DNA of 64,000 nt, taken from positions 15,460,064-15,524,063 of the forward strand of contig CM063259.1 in NCBI GenBank assembly GCA_032158295.1, in the 5' to 3' direction. The translations under genes and the position numbers were made by a program. Position 1 is the stretch's first letter. Every line of letters starts with the position of its first letter. This document shows positions 37,531 through 48,778 of the stretch, piece by piece. The notes under the pieces are model-generated. The model was not told the origin of the DNA, did no database searches, and saw nothing but the letters and a program-made list of their open reading frames with translations. The stretch is from Pycnopodia helianthoides (lineage: Eukaryota > Echinodermata > Asteroidea > Forcipulatida > Asteriidae).

Positions 37531-38546
37531 GAAAATAATAACCGAGAGCCTATAAAAGCACACAAATAATCTTGAAATGAATGCGCAATACACATAATAA
37601 CACAGATAAACCAACTCCATGACAGCACATCCAAGACGTTGAGCAGTGATGACGCCAGGTGTATGGAGCCAATCTGAAGCAAAAGAATGGTTTACTACTT
37701 AACTTCTGACATCGACCTCTCTTGGATGCTGATCGAAGTTCTGTTCTTGTTGAAAGTAAGACACGTTTATATTCTGATTTGCTACTAAAATGTTATGTCC
37801 GTAATCACGGCACGCTTCCTTTGATAGTCGGCGAAAGATCAAAATGTCTTCATGCCAAACATTAATCAGTTTAAAAGCGTCTGGGTCCCCACACATGGCC
37901 GAGTTCGTTCAATAATTCTTCTTTCAATAACATTTGCATTCATAACATTCAACGCCTACTGCGTTCGCTCCAATTACTGCCAATCTCCACACATAGAAGA
38001 ATCTCCACACATATTGTTGGCTTCTATGAGAGTAAACTGTACTTCAAGGTGACTGACTGTCGATAACTCTAATGAATTTTCAAAGAAAAACGTAAACAAG
38101 CTTCATTTTGATACCCAAGAGTAAAAGAACAAATAATACATACTTTACAATCTGTTATACATAAACAAGTTTGAATAAATGAAAAAAAAACCTCCAATTA
38201 AGTCAAGACGAGAAAGAAAAACGCAATAACATTGTACAGTGAGGTTTTTAAACGATGCTTTTGCAAACCATAATCCTTTCACGCAAACTTGCAAGTTTGC
38301 ATTAATTTAATTGTGACCCCCACCCCCAGTGACCATGCAGCTCCTCCCCTTCCCCTTATTGTTTAAGTCAACCGCGCTTGTATTCAAAACATATTGATTA
38401 CGCATGAAGGAAACGAATCGCGCATTTTAACGTGACCCATCGTTCAATACGCGTGAGACTTGCGCAATCTCAAAATAGCCCCTTGCATAACGCGAAACGC
38501 TGCTGGTACGCTGAGGTCAAGCGCACGTGTTTACGCGCCAAGAACA

Positions 38547-38792
38547 GGGCCCAATTTCATGGAGCTGCTTAAGCAGAAAATTTTGCTTAAGCAAAAAAAT
38601 TATTGCTTAGAAAAATCAGACTACCGGCCAAGACTATACACTCAATTGTTATGCTAAGTAAACAACAGCCAAATACCAGTCACAAGCAATGTATAAGGCA
38701 TGAAATTTTGGCCAGTAACATGTGTAAAATAAGCAAGCTATTTTCGTGCTTAAGCAAATTGTTTACTTAAGCAGCTCCATGAAATTGGGCCC
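38547..38792. mobile_element. GGGCCCAATTTCATGGAGCT MITE, 246 bp
   Basis: Near-perfect terminal inverted repeats GGGCCCAATTTCATGGAGCT and AGCTCCATGAAATTGGGCCC, continuing as GCTTAAGCAGAAA on the left and TTTACTTAAGC on the right. The interior has TAAGCAA motifs and ACCAGTCACAAG. Same family as 11196-11373 and 14584-14785. Confidence 0.85.
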
Positions 38793-38820
38793 AGCTGTCG
38801 TCCAAGATTAGACTGGTACG

Positions 38821-38851
38821 CTGTCCTTATCCGCAAGGATAAGGACAGGCA
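38821..38851. repeat. Short perfect stem, CTGTCCTTATCC/GGATAAGGACAG
   Basis: CTGTCCTTATCC, a 4-nt loop GCAA, then GGATAAGGACAG. It is a compact hairpin just outside the 38547-38792 element; no poly-T or other terminator context is present. Confidence 0.6.
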
Positions 38852-39839
38852 CCGGTCTATTAGTCAAAGAGATGGTCACTGCTACTGGTCCCCTGTCCAA
38901 CTGGTCCCCTATCTGCAAGACCGCAAAGGGATGCGAGGTCAAAGGTGCGTTTGTCAGGATTCCTCCAAACGCTCAAAGCCGGTCTCTGGCGTAAAACACG
39001 AGCCTCGAAGTGTGACGTCAGATGTTCGGGCTAAATAATGGTGTGCCTCCTTTTGCCTCAGTGAGGGCGCTGTTTGAGAGTGTGACATCATTTTGTAAGG
39101 GGTCCATTAAAGAAGCTTTTAAGAGCAGAGTCAAACACCTGCTCGAGAATTAGGATGGAGTTCCCGCGTAAAAAACCATCACCACCGCGCGTCAAAGATT
39201 GGAAGTGAGATACCATTTTAATTGTATTAAAGCCACGTGAGTATTCGACTCCAGTGCGAGAATGCACTATTTGAGGTTCTCCGGTCTCCCGGGGAACAAC
39301 CAAAGAGGCTTCCTCATTAAATCGAAAGAGAGCAACGGAAAATCATTTTCTCGAGACTGGATTTAAAAGAAGGTACTTTGGGGATACAGAAAATAAGTCC
39401 TAACAAGATTTGGGAAATGTAGATGGATTGTGGAAATTACATCATTTCAGTATGCATTTCTTTAAAGCAGTGTGCGATTAGGTAAAGAACTAAAACTATT
39501 ACCGTATTATTTAATACTATCTTTGAATCAAGACGGTGTACATGATTTTTATCATTGGCAAAAGTACTGCTAATATTGTATAATTTTAACAGGAAAGTTA
39601 CATCATCGGTAAAAACGACAGTGTATTATTTATGATAAGATAGTTCCGAGTATAACACTTACGAATGCAAATGGACATTATCACACAAGACAAAAACCGC
39701 GGGAAATTATTCACTCGATCTAAACCGAGTTCAACGTATAGGTGACGTCACGAAAAGTGATCCGAATTCCAGACGTCATACTTAGAGGTATCGTTGAGGC
39801 TAAAGACAGGAGACCAGTCTACATTGGGTAGAGACTTTA

Positions 39840-40045
39840 GGCTTCAGCAGAGCTGTTTATTGGGAGAGTTGCGACATGAAGGGACGAAGGGACCAGTTTT
39901 CTTTGGTCCTGTGCTTCATGGACGCCGTTTTCGGTCCAAATGCAGTACAACCTAAAATTTGCGGTATTGTTTGGCACCCTGTGTCTGCACGTCCGTCTGT
40001 TGGACCAAGAAAAGGCTTTTAAACCCAAGTTGTCACAACTCTCTT
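39840..40045 (+). repeat. Dispersed repeat B, copy 3
   Basis: TTATTGGGAGAGTTGCGACA, CTTCATGGACGCCGTTTTCG, GTCCAAATGCAGTACAACC, TTGGCACCCTGTGTC. The longest plus-strand copy. Confidence 0.6.
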
Positions 40046-43000
40046 TCAATCCACAACTCTTGGCACGAGTAGAATATTGCGCCCTCTTTTGTTAACTCCC
40101 TATGGTCAACTGATGAAGCATCGCATATTTCTTTTCTATAATGATGAATAAAATGGTGCAAATCGCTACTTATGTTTCCGCTATTGACACAAGTAACAGG
40201 TTTGATCAAAACCTCATCTCTCGACCAAACACGCCGGTAAGTTTGATTCCTTGCACCGCCTGTCTCTACACACGCTGCCCGCTAAATCGATACTTTCACT
40301 CGCAAACATTACACTGAGTACAGAAACCTCTTCTTTTCGTCTGAACAAAGCCAAAAGGGCGCGAATTTAATTTGCCCTCTTCAAAGTCACGCCAGCTTGT
40401 CATGTCCAGCACTTGAACAGGCCCGGCAAGGCAGCGGTGCGCTACCGTGTCGTGAAAACACACCGGACACCGAGTCGGTGTCACCATAGACGCCTTTCGA
40501 GGCGCAAAGTGAGCCAACTTCGGGCACAAGGGTGGCGCGCTACGGTGATGATTTATCCATCGAGGTGGGTTAGGTTACACGGTCTTGTATGAACGGCTAA
40601 AAGAGCGAGTTTGCGTATGTGTTGACGAAACGATATACGTTTGTAAACACTGCTGTTGGCTGCCTGATTCGGGTGTTACTTCCTGTGGTAATTTAGGCTT
40701 ATGTTTTTCTCCTGTCAAAGATCAAATTAAGTGGAGAACAAAAATACTTCAGACAAAACGATACACTGTAAAGAACTGGTCAATGCTTCCTCGAGATGTG
40801 TTGAGTTTTCAGAAAAACAAATATTCCCGAGGAAAAAAAAGTTTCCATTTATACTTGGAATGAAATCATCATTATTCATAGGATTACCATTTTCTGCATG
40901 AATGTATGTTATGTTTAGGCCTAGAGGCTGTAACAGACTCCTTCCCATATGACGTCACACGCTCAGACAGCGCCCTCACTGAGGTCAACTAAAGATCAAT
41001 ATCATTGGCTGATATGATAATATGGCTGGTTTCTGTTGTTTGACTTCATCAGTGATGGTTGCCAGTGCATTGGGCTCAATTTAGTTTTTAGGCTCCTTCG
41101 ATTGCAATAACAGAAAATGATGAATATAGTAACACAACATGTTTAGAGGTGAAAAACTAAAATGTTCACAGATAAAAATGTATTATTTGTTTACGTAGTG
41201 AATCAAAATGACAGCCCAAAGGCTGATATAACGACAAACAAAAATATCAAAAGTTCCCCTAACTAATTTACACATTAAATACAAACGGTCGATAATGCAC
41301 CTAAATGGAGCTCTGTTTTCAAATTTTATTTTTTAAATGATTATGTTGAATCATTTTTTAGAAAAACATTCCCGTCGGTCTGAACGTCACTTGGAGAAAA
41401 GACATCCACACAGACTCTTCGACCACTTCTGTGTTTTACGAAAACCTTATTAAAGAGACAATAAATCACCGTTTGGCGAATGCATTAAGGTGAAGTGAGC
41501 GCCAGTTTATGGAAAGTGCATAGAATGGTCTCAACAATAACAGTCATTCGATAAACCTCATGTAAATTATGTGCGTATCTCTAACTGCAAATAAAGTACA
41601 CCAGATTGCACTATATGAAGCGCTCTGCTCACTCTCGTGATGTGTGTTTACTCCACAATTAAACTTGATCAACACATTGAAATGAGACAGGAGAAAAAAA
41701 AAGGTTTGTAGTGAGAAAAAGAGGACGAAGCACCCCCGATAATAGACCGAAAATGGCCGAGTATACCACACAGTCAGGAGTGACAAAGTGTCGTTTAAAA
41801 TAGAAAGGTACTCCGGGGTTATCTGTTTTACTGTGAGAAAGCAGCCACGCGGGTAAAGTCATGGCTAATTTTAGTCCTAATTGCTCCCACAGTAAAGTGC
41901 AATGCATTTACCACTACGCTGTAATTTTATATTGAGTAGGCAGGCGGTCCTCACGTCACAGTGAATGCGAGGCTTCCATGCGTATAGCAACCCATTGAAT
42001 GAAAACCGCTGAGATATTTTGATCAAGGATTGAAATCATAATTGTAATGTGGAGTGAAATCAGTGCGGGATGTGGAACCAGACTACGAGACGTCTTTGGT
42101 TGAAAAGAGAGCTTGATAATCGATGACTCTTAACTACGCCAGCCTTTTTTCTTCCACCCACCCGCCCCTCCCCATTACTAGATGAAGCGTTGAGAATGTT
42201 GAGTTTCTTCTTGAAATCGTGTCTGTATCGGTTTGTTCTCCTATGCCATTCACACTGAAAAAATCACAAAAATAATTTCAAACTAATTAATTTGGCTATT
42301 TATGTTGTGAGGACACTTTTATGGGTAAATCTTGTGACCCAGATGTATCTACTATACAAATTCGGTAGTGAAATAAAAAACTTTCTCAACCACCTTTCCA
42401 TTTGAATGATTCGGTCGTCTTTGGTTTCTCTCATCAAATCTAAAAAAGTTGCAAATTCTTTTTGGGAATGAATAATTAACAAGGAAAGAAAGCATCTCCA
42501 CGCAGTAAAAGATAAATTGCAATCGATGAAACCCATTTTTCTATAGCATTCTATATCCGCCAGGAACCGAACTCGATACACCTGTGATTACCACTTATAG
42601 GTTTATAAGAACAGGTGTTTTACACTTTGATTTCCCCCCAAGAAACAACTTTTATCAGGTGTAGTTATCATCTAGGGAAAAATCTTAAATTATTTATACT
42701 TTTATTGCGCTCAAGTTTCCTTCGAGCCTCGCATTTGCTGACCCGTGTGGTGTTATAAAGAAAGGGTATACAATAAGAAAAATTTATTTCTTGTACTTCT
42801 TGTGGGTACAACTTTTTTTGTGAATCTCTTTTGGAAGGAGTGTTGTTTCTGAGTGGAGCCGTTGGTTTGGTCTCGACGTTTCGAGTGCACTCTGCTTCAT
42901 CTTCATGACGGAAGACCGCACAGTGTTCATGAAGGAAGGGTGTTCTTTGGGACAAGTGAGGGAAAGTACAATATTGTTAATTTAAACACAAGTAATTCGT

Positions 43001-43151
43001 TCATATCTTCTGATACCTGTATAACTGACATCAAAATCGAGGGTTATAATAAAATGGGTGGCATTAGTAGATGTTGAACTTGGAACAAAACAGGTCCACA
43101 CATTGTAGGGACTTACACACGTCCACACAGTGTTTCTAAGAATAGCTTTTC
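40046..43151. other. Mostly featureless
   Basis: 40280-40570 is GC-richer and has a 77-codon minus-strand open frame (MCPKLAHFAPRKASM...) without clear splice sites. 42840-42915 carries GTCTCGACGTTTCGAGTGCA, a motif type common in foldback elements. No gene supported. Confidence 0.35.
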
Positions 43152-43545
43152 TTAAAGGAACATTACAGAATTGGTTTTTGCTAACAAAACAGTTGCTGGC
43201 AGTGTAAGCACTATATGTAATCCACCGTATACATAAACTGACAAACCTGTAGAAGTTTGAGGTCGATCGGCCATCTGGGTCACGAGAAAATAGTGAAAAA
43301 CCGATTACACATTTGCATGAAATCATATAGCTTCAACAAATGAATAAAACGCTCACTGAGCGATAAACTCCAATCCGAAAATTAGTTTATTCATTTCTCA
43401 TCAAATATGGCATTTCAGACAGAAATATTTCAAGGGATGTTTTCTACTATCATCATCATTAGACCGTGCAAGTTTTATGTAAATCTGTGATCAAAAAGTA
43501 CATTTTACAAGTTTTTTTCTTACCAATTCTGTAATGTTCCTTTAA
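43152..43545. mobile_element. TTAAAGGAACATTACAGAAT MITE, copy 2
   Basis: 394 bp, same orientation and length as 23311-23704 with scattered substitutions, TTAA at both ends. The apparent minus-strand open frame covering it is not a gene. Confidence 0.9.
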
Positions 43546-43711
43546 GTGCACAATAACAAAAGAATATTTTGTGTACGTTCATATACCTGATTATTTTAGT
43601 TATGGGAATAAAAGTAAGCATTACAAGTCTCATTATTTGTCCGGAACCTTGGAAACCGTGTGGTAAAAGGTATGTTAGAACGATGTTGATAAAAAATGTC
43701 TGCCAAACCAC

Positions 43712-43961
43712 GGCCCAATTTCATGGCTCTGCTTACCGTAAGCAAAGAATCGGCGCTTGCGGAAGCAGGGATTTCCGCGCTTACGTCAAGCGTATTTCAC
43801 GGGTTAGCGGGGATTTTCGGCTTGTGCGCGTGCGTACTCCACGTTACTAGGCATTCTACGCTTACACAGCTAGCGCAGAAATTCGGCGCTTGAACAGTAA
43901 GTGGAGAATGGTCACCGCAAGCGCAGAATTCGGCGGTAAGCAGAGCCATGAAATTGGGCCC
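43712..43961. mobile_element. GGCCCAATTTCATGGCTCTG MITE, 250 bp
   Basis: Terminal inverted repeats GGCCCAATTTCATGGCTCTG and CAGAGCCATGAAATTGGGCC, with a GC-rich interior of GCGCTTGCGGAA-type motifs. It shares only the outermost ~15 bp with the 38547-38792 element, so it is a separate subfamily with the same ends. Confidence 0.85.
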
Positions 43962-44107
43962 AGGTGTACCTCCATTCTATATCAAAAACCACGATCGCAA
44001 TTTATTGAAACTCGTCTTTCATTATAGCTTATTATAATATTTACATTTCCTCATTAGATCTACAATAACAGTGTGGTGTGCTAATAACTTTGTTTTTTTC
44101 TTTGAAG

Positions 44108-44127
44108 CGAAACCTTCAGCGACGGAG
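44108..44127 (+). CDS. Candidate 20-nt exon, plus strand
   Basis: TTTGTTTTTTTCTTTGAAG precedes 20 nt ending in GGAG|GTGAGT. With one incoming base it reads KPSATE. The splice sites are good, but the length is too short to judge coding potential. Confidence 0.15.
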
Positions 44128-44634
44128 GTGAGTTAAATAGGCCGAAATTGGTGTATTTACTGTGTTTAAACTGCTAATGCTGTTTTGTACTCCAAACTGC
44201 CACTCTATGACTTTCTACGACATTCAAGCCAGGGAAAATTGATATTTCAATAATATTCAATGTTTGTTTAACCATGACCTATATTCCATTTACCCCAGGG
44301 GGCTGAACAACAAGAAGCTTCATTGACAATTTGACTGACTTATGGGATGGACTCGTTCACGCTTTATTACGTTGTGAAAATAGACCACCGACCGTTTTCA
44401 ACGTTAAATTGGCCGGGTGCAGTGAGCGACGGTGATTGACGGCCGTATTCCAACCTGAAATCAGACAATTACGCCATTTGGTTTGTTGAAATTGCTATGG
44501 GGGAAAAAACATGTTTATCGAGGCTTGTTTTTCTACTTAATGGTGTGAACGGCAGGGACACCTTTTGTGTATTTGGTTAAGGAGGAGTTGAGTATACTGT
44601 TTGTTTGGGCACTTTGGGGCCATACTCTAAAAAC

Positions 44635-44815
44635 ATCCGGGTCAGAAATGACCAGGGTCCAGATCACGGGACCCTGGTCTCTCAACAGAAATTGGTCAAA
44701 CTAACTAATTGGTTACATTTTTTAAAACCCCTTTCCGGGTCAGTCCGACCAAGAAAGAGGTCATTGCCCCCTGGGACCCGGAATACGGGTCAATTCTGAC
44801 AAAGGAGAAGGAGGC
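44635..44815. mobile_element. GGGTCA/TGACC repeat-family copy
   Basis: Contains CCGGGTCAGAAATGACCAGG, CGGGTCAGTCCGACC and CGGGTCAATTCTGAC; internal inverted repeat around CAGGGTCCAGATCACGGGACCCTGG. Same family as 2160-2360 and 30334-30740. Confidence 0.5.
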
Positions 44816-44887
44816 GTGCTAAATAGTCTTCCTTTCAGAGGAATTGGAGTTTTCGATTGCACTCTAAAAAAAATCCCGTGACGCAAT

Positions 44888-45012
44888 GGGAGACTTTGAA
44901 ACGCTAGGTGGCAGCAGACTTACCAAGAACATGTCCATTGTTTATGTAATTTCAGAGAACAACGGATTCACCTGGTAAGTCTGCTGCCACCTAGTGTCAT
45001 TAAACGTCTCCC
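44888..45012. repeat. Hairpin with CTAGGTGGCAGCAG arms
   Basis: The left arm GGGAGACTTTGAAACGCTAG continues GTGGCAGCAGACTTACCA. The right arm starts TGGTAAGTCTGCTGCCACCT and ends AAACGTCTCCC. About 40-bp arms with a loop of about 45 nt, set inside GGGTCA-family sequence. Confidence 0.8.
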
Positions 45013-45029
45013 GTGGACCGGGATTCCGG

Positions 45030-45185
45030 GTCCTAGGGAACCTGATCCATTTCTGGGTCAGGTCGACCCGGAAAGGGGATGTTATCCCGGATTCTGTGTC
45101 ATTTGACCCACTTGTTCAATCTGACACGAATTCCAGGAATAATTGTCCCAGAAATTTGTATCCAGGTCAATTCTGACCCAGTTTT
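45030..45185. mobile_element. GGGTCA/TGACCC repeat-family copy
   Basis: Runs of CTGGGTCAGGTCGACCCGGA, CATTTGACCCACTTG and AGGTCAATTCTGACCCAG mark another copy of the family seen at 2160, 30334 and 44635. Confidence 0.5.
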
Positions 45186-45189
45186 TTTC

Positions 45190-48100
45190 TTCTCGGTAAC
45201 GAGTTGGTATTAAACATTTTTTCTCAGGTATAACCTTCTCACCTGACCCGTATTAACATCTAAATTGTGTTCTCAAGTAGGAAACCCTTTAAGACTAGTA
45301 CCCTTAAGGGTTGGAACATAGATTGGTTTTTGTCAACGTGATGCTGATTTATAGGCAACATTATAAGATAGACACGATAAAAGTCACATGTGAATGTTTT
45401 AGCTGATCCCACTTGCTGAGCAAACAGAAAGAAAAACCTGTCACGGTATGTTCACCAGCCAGTCAAATCCATCCCTGTTTTAGCGAGGTGACAGTGGGTA
45501 GCCCATCAACCGCATCTCTGGCCACAGCATTCGCGAACGGACACCAACCCTCGGAGAATCTAAGAAACGATTCATGCAAGAATCGTTTCTCAGGTTCAAA
45601 TATTTTGGGGGTGAAAAACGATCCGAACCATGTCACTTCGAAGAGAAGCCCTTCTCAGAATAGTTTATACTCTAAACAGCTGCGGTGCTTCTCACCGAGT
45701 CAGTTTTTATGGTCATTAAATTTTGGAGTACTTACCAATGTATGACCCTATCTTTGGGTGTTTAACTGACCAGAAACACTTCACCCCAGGGTGAAGACAG
45801 TACTGTGTGACCGCGGGAACGACCGGCGGCTTGAGATGGAGACTAAAACACATTTAGTTTTTTATGTGGCTGTTTTTCAGTCTCGTTTCGTGCTCAATCA
45901 TCTTGAACCCTTTGAATCAGTGAAAGGGCGTGACGTTGGGCCTTCTGGGAACCCCATCGCTATGGATGATGATAAATCATTTTTGGCTTTCTCTATCCCT
46001 TGGGGGTACGCTATTATGCACATTTGACGGAAATGGGGGAACCTTTTTGCATAGTTATCGTCTTTTTCTTGCCATTTCCATGGTGAAAATAGTATAAACA
46101 TTTTGAATTTTACCATGCTTTAAAAAAGAAGAAAAAGGGGATGGTAGGCCTATGTCCCTTTTCCAATCTTCAGTCTATCTTGCTAGCTCCTGCCAGGTCA
46201 GTCAAAAGCGATACAAAAAATGAGTAACAAATTCTGCTAGCAAGTCGCAGAACTCATCACAATATCTTTCTATGGAAGATTCCATGTCACCCAATACGCT
46301 TTTGCGTAGAAAAAGATTCTCTTCTGCCGCAATTCCTAAAGGAATTTTCCATCACGGTGCCCCTTTAAAAAAATAATTTATCCTACATCTTTTAAATTAT
46401 AAACGGAACATTTAACTTAATCTAATATCTCATCTCTTGCATTACCTCAGTATTTCCTCAAACATTTTGTTCAACACAGGTCTCTTTCAAATTGCCCATC
46501 CACTGCTGTTGAAATCCCAATTATATCTTCGACGCATCACAGTACTATCCACACGACTAAGTTGTCAACATTCATGCATGATCTGTCACTGAAATGTCTC
46601 GTACACGTCATTTTATGTCTCAATGACGACAGACAAACGGTCACGTGATTTACTCCGATCTTGTTCTATTGAGTCCATTACGTCATCACCGAACATGAAT
46701 AGTTTACAACATCCCTATTTCATGCCCCGTTTGAAATGTGTGGCTCAGGTCGGAAATCCTGACGACATCGAGTCTGAAATGAATGAGCACACACCGAGGT
46801 AACCCGATCGTTATTTGGCTATGCATATTAATAACCCGAGCAGCTGCAACTGCCGTTGCATTAATAATGAAGTGAAACATAAATCTCTGAACATAAATTC
46901 TGATTCATCAAACACGGAGGGGAGCATCCAAATCCTCTGTGACATACCCGGTACGCGGTATGTTATTCATTGTGGTAAAACGGTTCTGAAAGTTCTATAT
47001 GGTATCGCCCGTCCCGCTGTAGGTGCCCTATTGGCCTAATAAAGTTTTACACGATGACATCACGAAACTTAAGTTTGTCCGCGCCGTCGTCGTAGCCAAA
47101 TTCGCAAAATGAAATTACAGCTTATTACTATTTCTCAAAAACTTTAAAATGAGTAACAGGCAACATAATATCGATTTAAAAAAATGGTCCTTGTGCGAAC
47201 TTGGCCACAGAGGGCGATTTTTTTTTATTTAGTCACGGAATTTTGGGCACTATTCATTATTAATAATTGATGTGTTTTCAGTTGAGCGAATCGAATTAAG
47301 AAACCGGGCAGTTTTCTCGCACGAGAGTGTTTTAGAAGGAACAAAAAATATTCATGAAAAAAAACCCGGTCCTGGTATCAAGTTCCTGAAGAAAAAAAGA
47401 GAGCACATTTTATGATTTTCTCCGAACACTACATCAAGTGTCAAACCTACAACCTGCTAAGAATGTGGCATCAGGCTGCGGGGAAGCCAGACTCGATCGA
47501 ATTTTGACAGACGATGGTGTTTCCAAAACGAAAAGCAAAGCAAACTTTCCCAGATGCCACGACGGATAATGCACAAAATACATAAAACATGCAACATTGT
47601 TTGTACATGGCTGATGATGGACGTGACTTAATGTCGAAATCCCCGGTGACAATAATTAATTTGATAGTTTTTTTTGCGGTCAAACTACGGGAAAAATACA
47701 ATGACAACAATACCATAGGCTGATTCCATAGACCACGAACCTTTAAAACAACTGTGATGTATTCTGAGTGATTTGTTATTAGTTAAAAATTATGACTTAT
47801 TCAAACCATTTTTAGAATTCTAAGCACCGTGCACAACACTCTTCACAGTGGTTATTATTTCTACAAACACTCCAATTATGCACGGCTGTACTCGACCCTT
47901 ACTTCACTGCATTTTATCATGTCTTCTGTTTTGACGGCCAGTGCAAGATTGTTCTGTGATAGTCATTGATTTTAGTAAAACATAACTGAGTGATTGAGAT
48001 GTTGACCGGTTGTTCTCTGGGACTTGGCGACATTAACTCATTTTGAATTTTACGATGCCCTTTACCGAAAGAAGCTCCATTTAGTCATTTTGTTAATTCA

Positions 48101-48299
48101 GCGTTATACCAAACGCAAATTTAGTATTCAGTCTTATATTGGAGTACTTTTTCCAAGTGAAAAGATTTTGTCCTCGTGTTTGTTATTGTTGTGAAAGTTG
48201 GTTTGTTTTTATTTTTGTGTTGTTTCCTTTTCTATTGATGAAAACAGCGCCCTCTTTTGAAATCACAGCTGAGATTTGAGAAGCTGGTTACCCTAACCA
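45190..48299. other. No recognisable gene upstream of the coiled-coil gene
   Basis: 45480-45790 faintly resembles the AAAGGCAGTGGACAC MITE family (ACTTACCAATGTATGACCCT). The rest is unremarkable AT-rich sequence. Confidence 0.35.
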
Positions 48300-48450
48300 A
48301 TTTACATCATTTTAAGTGAGAGTACACTACTACCAGCGATTTACCGTCGTCAGGCACTAAATCAAAGTGCAAGATTTTCCACGTCGTCTGCTGTTTGACA
48401 CCAAAAAACTAAAATTAAAACTTTCTTTTTCTCAGTTTGCTCTTTATCAG
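48300..48450 (+). other. Probable 5'UTR exon of the coiled-coil gene
   Basis: The sequence ends in TTTATCAG|GTAAGT, a consensus donor at 48451. It is the only strong donor shortly upstream of the acceptor-like TTATTAG at 48705 in front of the ATG. The 5' limit is arbitrary: no TATA box or start-site motif can be placed. Confidence 0.4.
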
Positions 48451-48711
48451 GTAAGTCAATAAGTATCAAATCAAATTTGAATACTCAATTAAAACGGGCC
48501 CTTTAATTTATTTCCAAATACTATAACAAGATAACTTCAATTGTCTTTTGAAAGCTGCCCCCCAAAAAAGAGAGAAAAAAAAGTTGCCGTCATTTACTTT
48601 GTTCAGTTTCCGGACAAATACAAAACAGCGATGAGTTTCTTGTGTTGTGATGTGAGCGAATGTGTTCTGCTCTTATTCTTAATTATGAGGCCCTTTTCTT
48701 ATTAGCTCACC

Positions 48712-48778
48712 ATGGCAGATATGGGGCCAGGTTTCCACGTTGATGTCATCAAGAATAGTATAAGAGATCTCCAGCAAG
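48712..48778 (+). CDS. Coiled-coil gene, coding exon 1
   Basis: The ATG lies in the good context CTCACCATGG. 67 nt encode MADMGPGFHVDVIKNSIRDL, then QQ and the first base of the next codon. The donor is AAG|GTAACT. The sequence TTCTTATTAG just upstream (AG at 48704-48705) looks like an acceptor, so the exon probably begins at 48706 after a 5'UTR intron. Confidence 0.82.

Noticed and set aside
40296..40529. 77-codon minus-strand frame with paired cysteines (CPVCFHD, CTQCNVC)
   Set aside because: Looks faintly zinc-finger-like but lacks splice sites and a recognisable spacing pattern; not supportable as a gene.
42982..43326. 114-codon minus-strand open frame
   Set aside because: About half of it is the MITE copy 43152-43545; no coding signal.
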